Part shown: positions 31,647 to 39,213 of the stretch, piece by piece
Layout of the letters: every line of letters starts with the position of its first letter
Numbering within the stretch: position 1 is the stretch's first letter
From: Fragilaria crotonensis
Taxonomy: Eukaryota > Bacillariophyta > Fragilariophyceae > Fragilariales > Fragilariaceae
Direction: 5' to 3'
DNA length: 39,213 bases
Assembly (NCBI GenBank): GCA_022925895.1
Contig: JAKSYS010000601.1
Coordinates: forward strand, 1 to 39,213
Program-made: the position numbers and the translations under genes
The notes under the pieces: generated by a model
Databases searched by the model: none
Told to the model about the DNA's origin: nothing
The model's input: only the letters and a program-made list of their open reading frames with translations

Positions 31647-32032
31647 GTTGCGGCAGACGGTCTACTGGAACCGGCTACTGTACTGTTGGACTGGCACTGT
31701 CCTACAGCCTAGTCGTTCCACGACTACTGTCCTGCTCCAACGACTACTGTCCTGCTCCTTCACACTATCTACTCTGCTGCAACGGCCATTGCACAGATAG
31801 TGTCGTCTCTAACGCCGATTGAGGTTTAGCAATCAAGGTGCTCCGCATCGCTTGAATTGCTACTCCGCGACCGTCTCTAAACGGACAGCGACCCCTGTCT
31901 GGAATCATTGCATGAGATCGATCTACTAGTTTAGATTATAAGTTTAGGATTTACTATTTGTGAAGACTGAACCGAACAAACCCTCACCCTAACAGAGTAG
32001 ACTCGCAGCTTCCGGCTCACGAGTCTCCCAAC
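31647..32032 (+). repeat. 5' LTR of Copia element B (386 bp)
   Basis: It begins GTTGCGGCAG and ends CTCCCAAC, with GTTG/CAAC inverted ends. It matches 38827-39211 with no substitution and one missing T in the right copy. A 19-20 bp unit (CGACTACTGTCCTGCTC) is repeated twice within it. Confidence 0.92.
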
Positions 32033-32357
32033 TGGTTATTTTGCCCAATTTAGACTAACCATCACACGCTTCCTCGCGGCAACTCCTCCCGGGACCTGCC
32101 AAGACGAAGAGAGCTCCGCTCCAGTGAGTTAGATCTACAAGGACTGCAACTATACTAGTTTCCAGCTAGTACTAGTCGCCTTCAGTTAAGCTTTCCAAGC
32201 AAGAACTAAGGTGCTTAAAGTCTAGCTTCCAGCTAGCTATCCACAGTTAAGCTGTCGGATCCACCAAGTCCTTTATCAAGTGCACCTGACAGCTCTTTCG
32301 AAGATCTCGCCGAGGACCTTGCACTTGTCACCGCTATCATCGAAACGTTACCTCCGT
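32033..32357 (+). other. Copia B: leader
   Basis: TGGTTATTTTGCCC follows the LTR directly, the usual place for a primer binding site starting TGG. Farther on, TTCCAGCTAG and CAGTTAAGCT each occur twice (about 32158-32193 and 32226-32253), an internal duplication of unknown role. Confidence 0.45.
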
Positions 32358-33560
32358 ATGTCTTCATCTGAAGCCGGTGCCGCTGACGTGGCTGTCAAGC
32401 CAGTCAACCCAATCATGGGAGATGTCATTCTACTTTCTAAAGACTCCTGGTCCGCCTGGACAGGAGAAACCCAAAGCCGATTGGACCGGTCTCGATCCAA
32501 GCGCGCCAACCGAATCCACGTCACCAAACCAGCTCCGTCCGGTCTTTGTCTCCGCGGCACAGAAAGGTTGCAATCATCGCCGCACTGGGATGACAACTCT
32601 CTTCAAGCCCGCCGACGACTTAATCTCCTTCCAAAACTCCGTCTGGAATCATTTGGTCGATACCGGAATGGACAGTATCGCGTACATCCCCGATCCGACC
32701 GATACTGAAAAGATGACGAACGTCGTTAAGTCACATGCCCGTTACGGTCCAGTCCGCTCAGCAGTTGATTGAAAAACAGCTCGAGCTCTATGACAAGTGC
32801 GACAAGACGAATGACAAAGCAGCACGCACGTACCTACTTGCGTCGCTCACACCGTTGCTCAGTAACAAGGTCACGGAGAAGCTCGACGAATCAGATCCGT
32901 TTCCGATTGTCTGGCTTCAATTCTTGAAGGCCATTCAATCGACCTCTATCGAGAGATTCGAAGACCTCAAGTCGTCGATCAAGCTACGCCTTCAAGTCAG
33001 TACCCCGGGAAAACTTGGAACAGCTCGCCGCCCAGTTCAGAAAGGATGCTCTCGAACTCACCACCGCCGGCCAATACGATCACAACTTGACGTTGTCGAT
33101 GATGAAGATTTTCCTCCTCGCTGGAGGATCGGGCAACGAAGACTTCCGCTTTCCACTCCGTGCGACCAAGCAGAAGCTCGAACAAGCTCTCCTTGACATC
33201 GGTTTTAAGGAGAAGACCGCTGCGAATGATCACATGAGCTCACTCAGACTCACGTACAAGGATATTTGCACTCAGGCCGAGGATACGTACCGTACCCTTT
33301 TCGATCGCAAAGAATGGCCACCGGCCAGGCACGCTCGTGATTCCAAGGCTCCGCCACCTGCGTTTGGAAATCTTGCCGTCGAGGTGAATGCTCCCATCAC
33401 CCGAGCGGAAGTTCTCACTTTGATGCAGAACAAACCCCGCGTCGGCGGCAGCCTAACGAAGAAACCTGGCAACTGCAACAAATGCGGGAAGCCAGGACAC
33501 TGGGCAAACGAGTGCCCTGACAAGCAGCAAAGCTCCATCCTCGTTCCCAACGCAATCAGA
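32358..33560 (+). CDS. Copia B: gag with CCHC zinc knuckle, several frames
   Basis: The likely start is the ATG at 32358 (MSSSEAGAADVAV). Frame pieces (32358-32470, then to 32770, 32735-33010 and 33015 onward) read as a Copia gag with TPLLSNKVTEKLDESDPFPIVW and LEQLAAQFRKDALEL stretches. The knuckle NCNKCGKPGHWANECP lies at about 33471-33518, with C-X2-C-X4-H-X4-C spacing, and binds the RNA genome. Confidence 0.75.
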
Positions 33561-33775
33561 GCAATCGTCAGGCACATGTCAGTGCATCTCGCAAGCCTGG
33601 TTGGCGTTCCACGCCACCAGCTGCCGGTGCTCCAACTACAAAGAAGACGGACACCCACACGTTCAACTGGTGTGCTTCTTGCAAAAGGTGGACGACCACT
33701 CATTCGACAGAAACACACACTGGCGTCTCTCGAAACACCGTTTCCAATGGCACTCCTGCCGCAAGCTCCACCGCC

Positions 33776-34522
33776 ATGCTCTCTCTTGTCCAAGACCCAT
33801 CGGTGTGGATCACAGAAACTCAGAGAATGCCAGACATCAGTGATTTGTTGTATGCCTTCTCCATCCTTCCGTTCTTCTTCAAAGTTGTCTTCCTTCTCGC
33901 CATGCTCCCTTTGGTTGGTCCGATTGTCTGGTTCGTTGACAGCTTCGTCGTTCCCATCCTCCTTCCGATCTGGCGATTCGACTACGCGATTGTGCTCCGC
34001 ACTCTTTCGACAAGCATCCTGCCATTTGTCGATCGCTTTCCGTCGTTTGTCGCCGACAACTACACCGCCTTCATCGCTCCGCTCTTCTGGGTTGCAGTAA
34101 CGAGTTACAGTTGGCGTCAACTTCGCACTGTCTCACAGCCCAATCTTGAAGGCCCTGCCGTACACGCGATGTCTCGCACCGAGTATCGTCGTCATCGACA
34201 CGAGTTGCTCCGCAACCGTCGTCGTCCTCGTGTCGTTCATCAGAGCATTAAGACGGAGGGTCTTCATCGGAAGTACCCTCTCAATCTTCGCTCGATGGGT
34301 CACTACGTCCGTAAACACCAAGCGCCAACGGTCGAGGAACAACGACTTCGCGACGAAATTCGCAAAATTCAAATTCGAGTACACGCCTTGAACGTGAAGT
34401 CAGTTTGCTCAGCAAACTCAACTACTACGATCCTACGCTTGAGTCACCTTGGCAACGTCAACAACAAGTTCCCGATGTACGTCGTGAGGAGGAAACCCGG
34501 TCAGATATGGTCAATCCGGTAA
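33776..34522 (+). CDS. Copia B: region between knuckle and protease with membrane-like segments
   Basis: After a His/Cys/Thr-rich stretch the frame enters 100 very hydrophobic residues (33827-34127), including LLYAFSILPFFFKVVFLLAM, WFVDSFVVPILLPIW and FIAPLFWVAVTSY. Two or three membrane helices are possible. An Arg-rich stretch follows (RRHRHELLRNRRRPR) and then a Lys/Gln-rich helix. Copia gag-pol proteins usually have no membrane segments here. The role is not known. Confidence 0.6.
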   Translation: MLSLVQDPSVWITETQRMPDISDLLYAFSILPFFFKVVFLLAMLPLVGPIVWFVDSFVVPILLPIWRFDYAIVLRTLSTSILPFVDRFPSFVADNYTAFIAPLFWVAVTSYSWRQLRTVSQPNLEGPAVHAMSRTEYRRHRHELLRNRRRPRVVHQSIKTEGLHRKYPLNLRSMGHYVRKHQAPTVEEQRLRDEIRKIQIRVHALNVKSVCSANSTTTILRLSHLGNVNNKFPMYVVRRKPGQIWSIR

Positions 34523-35350
34523 TCGTGTTCGTCCGAACTTACATCCCAACTCTCCGACCGTTAATCGGGCAGCCGGCCGTCCATTTTATGGACAGCAAAC
34601 CCGACGTTCACCGGCACCTGTTGTACCTGATCGCCCAGCCTCCCGTCAGCCTCATACTGTCGATGCCAACGATGCCTACTACCGTCCTACTGACCCCGAA
34701 TACGACCGTAACTCGGTGGATGCACACATGGCTCGTATTGGTGCTCCAACTCTTCTCGAACGTCGCCTTATTGGCACCAAGTCGATTCAGAGCTGCGATG
34801 TCACCAGAGTCGACGTTCTCTGTGATTTGGGATTCTGGTGCCAGCGTCACCATCTCCCTGAGAAGCTTGATTTTGTCGGTCCTTTGTCCCGTCCCAGTAC
34901 CATCACTCAATTGAATGGCATCGCAAAAGGCTTGCGAATCGAAGGAGAAGGAAAAGTTCACTGGTCGTTCCACGACTCCACCGGCAAACTTCGAACGCTG
35001 AGCTCCCAGCTTACTACGTCCCAAAGATCAGAGTACGTCTCTTGTCCACTACCAGTCTTCTTCAGACGTATTCCGATGAAACGATCAAGGTTGAAGCGCA
35101 CCGATTGACGATGAGCGGAGTCCCCGACGATCCGAATCGATCACCAATTGTTGCACATGTCAATCCTGACAACAACCTGCCGACCTCGCAAGCTTATCGC
35201 CAGCCAGCCATTCTTCCTGCCGCAGAATGTCTCAACGCAACCATCTCCGCGGTCAACGAAGCGAATCTCAACCTCTCCGAACCTGAGAAAGAGCTCCTTC
35301 GTTGGCACTATCGACTCGGTCACATCAGCTTTCGGAAGATTCAGTTTTGA
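34405..35350 (+). CDS. Copia B: protease and start of integrase, several frames
   Basis: The protease site VIWDSGASVTIS (DSGAS) is in the 34405-34914 frame. The rest of the domain is in the 34716-35108 and 35042-35350 frames, with one-base shifts at 34856-34858 (CCC) and about 35000 (G). RWHYRLGHISFRKIQ at the end is the His part of the integrase zinc-binding domain. Confidence 0.75.
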
Positions 35351-35410
35351 TGCGCTCAGGTGTCTTAACCAAGCAACAACAAGCGAAAACTTCATCAAGC
35401 GGCATGTTCC

Positions 35411-36316
35411 TTGACGGAGTTACCAAAGTGTGCTGCCTGCCAGTATGGCAAACAGCATCGTCGACCAGCGCCTGGACGAGTCAGTACGGCAGTACGTGAT
35501 CGCGAAGGTGTTCTGAAAGATGGACACTTGGTTCCAGGACAACAAGTTTCGGTCGATCATTTTGTGAGCAGCACGAAGGGCAGACTCTTCACATCCGCAG
35601 GAAGGAGTCTCAACAGTGAGCTGTATTCTGGCGGATGTCTTTTCAACGATCACGCCTCTGGCTTTGTTCACATCGAGTTCCAAACTCATTTGAACACGCA
35701 CGAAACTCTGATGGCTAAAGAAAACTTTGAACTCATGTGCCGTGACCATGGCGTTATCCCGCAATCGTATCTATCAGACAACGCAAAGTGTTTCACTACG
35801 AAGGCTTTTACTGAGAGATTAAGTCTATTTGAACAGATTGTGCGATTTGCTGGTGTCGGTGCTCATCACCACAACGGCAACGCCGAACGCAGCATCCAAA
35901 CCATCATGTCCATTGCTCGGACGATGATGTTACACTCGGCCATTCATTGGCCCGACGTCGCCGACGCTTCACTTTGGCCAATGGCTGTGCAGCATGCTGT
36001 TTTCCTGCACAATCACATGCCAAATCAAGTCTCTGGCCTTTCCCCTGTCGACGTGTTCACAAAATCCAGATGGCAACAACATAAGTTTCATGATCTTCAT
36101 GTTTGGGGCTGTCCGGTTTATGTCTTGGACAAGTCGATCGCTGATGGAAAGAAGCTTCCGCGTTGGAAACCTCGCAGCACTCGCTGCGTGAACATGGGGT
36201 TGTCCAGCAAACACGCAAGCACCGTTCCGATCGTTCTCAATCCATCGACGGGCTACATCACCCGCAATTCCATATTGTTTTTGATGATTGGTTCTCGACC
36301 ATCACTCATCGCTTGA
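35411..36316 (+). CDS. Copia B: integrase core
   Basis: CAACQYGK gives the Cys pair of the zinc-binding domain. The catalytic residues are Asp in SVDHF, Asp in SYLSDNAKCF and Glu in HHHNGNAERSIQT. The stretch WPMAVQHAVFLHNHMP and VWGCPVYVLD follow as usual. It is cut from the His part by shifts at the A4 run (35386-35389) and the CC at 35409, and from the downstream part at the CCC at 36261. Confidence 0.88.
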   Translation: MTELPKCAACQYGKQHRRPAPGRVSTAVRDREGVLKDGHLVPGQQVSVDHFVSSTKGRLFTSAGRSLNSELYSGGCLFNDHASGFVHIEFQTHLNTHETLMAKENFELMCRDHGVIPQSYLSDNAKCFTTKAFTERLSLFEQIVRFAGVGAHHHNGNAERSIQTIMSIARTMMLHSAIHWPDVADASLWPMAVQHAVFLHNHMPNQVSGLSPVDVFTKSRWQQHKFHDLHVWGCPVYVLDKSIADGKKLPRWKPRSTRCVNMGLSSKHASTVPIVLNPSTGYITRNSILFLMIGSRPSLIA

Positions 36317-36842
36317 AAGTCTTCCTGACTTCAATTCCCGCGCATGGGCACAACTCTTCGGCGAATCCTACTTCCAGTACCCATTCGACGACGAGGACGA
36401 AACAGAAATGTCGATCAATGATGATCCAACATCCGACGCCATCGTTGCCAACACACTTCGCAACATGGACTCTGTTGCGACTGCAATGGATACATCATCT
36501 CCACCGACTCCATTCCTGTTTCGCCGCCACCGACAACTCAGTTTCCAACTACGCCATCTCTCCTTGACAGCTCTACGCCTCCGCGCCCGATCTCGTCAAC
36601 GAGGGAGACAGTACATCAACAGCACGACGTCGTCGACAATTCCATTGTTGCTCCGACTTCGACGCCTGTTACAACGGTTGACTCGATTGTTCGCGCCCCC
36701 ACCATTCCCATTACTCCTCAGCACCTCCCGTTCTCCGACCTCGAAACTCCTCGCGCGCCGACTCCTTTGCCTACGCCTCCGCGTCCACCATCTCCGTCTC
36801 CGACCCGGATGTCTCCAATGGGGAGACAACATCGACGAATGA
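36288..36842 (+). CDS. Copia B: low-complexity linker between integrase and reverse transcriptase
   Basis: The stretch is acidic near its start (FDDEDETEMS) and then Pro/Ser/Thr-rich, as in other Copia linkers. At least two frames are needed to read it and no domain is present. Confidence 0.5.
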   Translation: MVLDHHSSLESLPDFNSRAWAQLFGESYFQYPFDDEDETEMSINDDPTSDAIVANTLRNMDSVATAMDTSSPPTPFLFRRHRQLSFQLRHLSLTALRLRARSRQRGRQYINSTTSSTIPLLLRLRRLLQRLTRLFAPPPFPLLLSTSRSPTSKLLARRLLCLRLRVHHLRLRPGCLQWGDNIDE

Positions 36843-38334
36843 TACGTCGTCAGCAAAGGAACCACCATCCGCGCCCGTTCGCTCATCTGCTCCAAGCCCA
36901 GCACCAGTCGTTCGTCATTCGCCTCGCCGTTCCACTCGCCAACGCAATGCACCTTCTCGACTCGGCTACGATGGAAATCAAGGCGCCGGATACTTTGTCG
37001 AACCCAGCGCTTGGATCTTTCAAGAATGTGGTTTTCTTGGTCCTCCGCTCGCTCAAAGCCTCTCTCTCCGATCCCGACACTCTGACGTACGATGAAGCGA
37101 TGTCAGATGAACCGAATCTCTCGAAGTGGATGGCAGCCGCTGCAAAAGAGATCGCCAGTTTGGAGAAGAACAAGACGTGGATTGAAACGGAAATATCGAA
37201 CGCCAAGTCTCGAATTTTACCGGGCACTTGGGTTTTCAAACGTAAACGGACACCCGACGGTGTGATAAGCAAGTACAAGGCACGGTACTGCGTACGAGGT
37301 GACTTGGAAGAAGGTGAACCTGAAACCTTCGCACCCGTGGTCGCGTGGAGCTCCGTTCGCCTATTTACAATCCTTGCTCTGACGCTCAATTGGGACACAA
37401 GTTCTATTGACTTTAGCAACGCATTTGTCCAGGCTAAGTTGGAAACGCCTGTTTGGATTCATCTACCTCGCGGATTCCAATCTCCACGTGGAAAGTCTAC
37501 GTGCCTACAACTTGTCAAAGTTTGTATGGTTTATCTGTCGCTCCGCGACTTTGGTTTGAACATGTTCTCGAGGCGTTCACCGATCAAGGCTTCAAACAGA
37601 GCACCTTGGATCCATGCTTCTTGTTCAAGGACACCATCATGGTCGTCCTCTATGTCGATGACGTCGGAATTGCGTACGCGAACGAGTCCGATTTGAATAA
37701 ACTACTCGACGGTCTCGAACGACGTGGACTACAGTTCACAAAGGAGGGCACGTTTACGGATTTCCTTGGCATTAAATTTGTTAAGGATGCTACGAATAAC
37801 ACCGTCACGCTCACCCAGAAAGGACTGATCCAGCGAATCATCGACGCCACGGGAATGTCTGACTGCAACCCAAATTGGACGCCAGCTATTCAACTTCCAC
37901 TCGGCATCGATCCTGACGGTGAACCGTACAATGAATCTGGAGCTATCCTTCCATCGTTGGAATGCTCCTCTATCTCTCTACGAATACTCGACCTGACATT
38001 GCCTTCGCCGTCAGTCAAGTTGCACGTTTCAACCACAGCCCAAAGAAGAGTCATGCCACTGCCATTAAGACCATCATCCGATACTTGCATCGCACTGCTG
38101 ACAAAGGCACTATCGTTCGTCCCACTGGTGACCTTTCCATTGATTGCTACGTTGACGCCGATTTCGCCGGCTTGCATGGTCGCGACCCCGACTATGAGCC
38201 CTCAAGCGCCAAGTCCAGAACTGGATACATCATTACGCTTGGCGGATGTCCAATTCTTTGGAAATCGAAGCTTCAAACCGAAATCTCTTTGTCGACTCTC
38301 GAATCGGAATACTCAGCTCTCAGCGCCAGCATGA
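36767..38334 (+). CDS. Copia B: reverse transcriptase, two frames
   Basis: The first frame holds WMAAAAKEIASLEKNKTW, GTWVFKRKRTPDG, KARYCVRGD and DFSNAFVQA, the usual Copia RT blocks. The second (37453-38334) holds SLYGLSVAPRLWFEH and the catalytic VVLYVDDVGIAYA. The change falls at the AAA at 37516-37518, where one more A fits. Confidence 0.9.
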
Positions 38335-38643
38335 GAACGCTCCTTCCACTCCGATCGCTCCTCAGTGAAGTCGCTGCTCCGACTTCCACCACAGTTCAAG
38401 TCGACGATTCGATGTCGTGTCTTTGAAGACAACAACGGCGCTCTTCTTCTTGCAACCAAGCAACGAATCACCAACAGAACGAAGTACTTCCTTGTCAAAT
38501 GGCACTTCTTCTGGAGTCATGTCACCAACGGAGACGTCAGTATTCTGAAGGTCGACACGAAAGAACAGTGGGCTGATTATCTCACTAAAGGTCTCAACCG
38601 TGAGACTTTCGAGCACATACGCAAGCTCGTGCAAGGATGGTAA
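37962..38643 (+). CDS. Copia B: RNase H and end of polyprotein
   Basis: The first frame has LLYLSTNTRPDIAFAVSQVARF, IDCYVDADFAG (Asp), RTGYIITLGGCPILWKSKLQ and STLESEYSALS (Glu). After a shift near 38412 the last frame has RVFEDNNGALLLA (Asp) and WADYLTKGLNRETFEHIRK, the common Copia ending. TAA at 38641-38643. Confidence 0.87.
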
Positions 38644-38816
38644 CCTTGCCTTGAACAGCTCCGCTGTTCAAATCTGTGAATGACAACATCACCTCTCTCT
38701 CAAACGGCTAACTAGATTGAAATGCCGATGTGACGAGAAAATGAAAGTGATGCAATTGTGAGTCATGCGCCGCATAGTGCGTGTGACTGGTATACCGTAC
38801 CTACGTCTCAAGCAAT

Positions 38817-38826
38817 GAGAGGGAGA
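38817..38826 (+). other. Copia B: polypurine tract
   Basis: GAGAGGGAGA sits directly before the 3' LTR, where plus-strand DNA synthesis of LTR elements is primed. Confidence 0.7.
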
Positions 38827-39211
38827 GTTGCGGCAGACGGTCTACTGGAACCGGCTACTGTACTGTTGGACTGGCACTGTCCTACAGCCTAGTCGTTCCA
38901 CGACTACTGTCCTGCTCCAACGACTACTGTCCTGCTCCTTCACACTATCTACTCTGCTGCAACGGCCATTGCACAGATAGTGTCGTCTCTAACGCCGATT
39001 GAGGTTTAGCAATCAAGGTGCTCCGCATCGCTTGAATTGCTACCCGCGACCGTCTCTAAACGGACAGCGACCCCTGTCTGGAATCATTGCATGAGATCGA
39101 TCTACTAGTTTAGATTATAAGTTTAGGATTTACTATTTGTGAAGACTGAACCGAACAAACCCTCACCCTAACAGAGTAGACTCGCAGCTTCCGGCTCACG
39201 AGTCTCCCAAC
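38827..39211 (+). repeat. 3' LTR of Copia element B (385 bp)
   Basis: It matches 31647-32032 with one single-base deletion and no substitution. It ends two bases before the window edge. Confidence 0.92.
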
Positions 39212-39213
39212 TA

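Larger units (their letters stand above)
31647..39211 (+). mobile_element. Copia element B: full-length Ty1/copia LTR retrotransposon
   Basis: The element carries a 5' LTR, a leader starting TGGTTAT (primer site position), gag with CCHC knuckle, a membrane-like stretch, protease (DSGAS), integrase, reverse transcriptase, RNase H, a purine tract and a 3' LTR. The order is Ty1/copia. It is a different family from element A: LTR sequence, gag and protease site all differ. The coding region spans about 32358-38643 and is split by single-base shifts near 34390, 34857, 35001, 35346, 35387, 35409, 36262 and 37517, each of which fits one missing base in a run; several others have the opposite phase. 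The nearly identical LTRs mean a recent insertion. Confidence 0.92.

Noticed and set aside
33272-34120. Long minus-strand frame of 282 codons
   Set aside because: It lies opposite the gag-pol of Copia element B, which has a clear zinc knuckle on the plus strand. No domain is visible in it.
1-39213. CRISPR array
   Set aside because: No set of equally spaced direct repeats with unique spacers is present. The tandem repeats at 2172-2516 have no spacers and are coding.

Overview
The window looks like nuclear DNA of a diatom, probably a pennate one. Three things suggest this: short spliceosomal introns (63-99 bp) with clear GT-AG ends, plastid-type bipartite presequences (signal peptide followed by a Phe at the predicted cleavage site) on two genes, and two diatom-style Ty1/copia retrotransposons. 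The genus cannot be told from the sequence.

Layout. 1-2149: tail of an unknown gene, then AT-rich and decayed sequence with a possible endonuclease relic from a retroelement. 2150-2729 (-): a small predicted secreted Lys/Pro protein made of two tandem repeats. 3245-4621 (-): a protein kinase. 5590-6839 (-): a seven-transmembrane receptor broken by one frameshift. 7590-9755 (+): an intact Crypton-like tyrosine recombinase ending in a GCR1_C-like domain. 10041-10959 (+): plastid terminal oxidase. 11081-14218 (-): a CPA1 Na+/H+ exchanger with at least two certain introns. 14773-15748 (-): a 1-Cys peroxiredoxin with three exons. 16120-22769 (-): Copia element A, with 176-178 bp LTRs and target duplication GTATG. 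23566-25128 (+): a predicted plastid-targeted protein joining mTERF-like motifs to ankyrin repeats. 26520-30863 (+): a FANCI-like DNA repair gene in several frames. 31647-39211 (+): Copia element B, with 385-386 bp LTRs.

The host genes do not form one pathway. Plastid terminal oxidase, peroxiredoxin and the Na+/H+ exchanger are common stress and redox housekeeping genes. The kinase and receptor are signalling genes. About half the window is mobile DNA.

The most important caution is that both Copia elements, the receptor and the FANCI-like gene are split by many single-base frame breaks. Most of these look like one missing base in a short homopolymer. The LTR pairs carry no substitutions, only a 1-2 base indel each. 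Sequence or assembly indels are therefore a serious alternative to real gene decay. The strongest leads are the Crypton-like recombinase, a membrane-like stretch inside Copia element B, the mTERF/ankyrin fusion and the secreted repeat protein.
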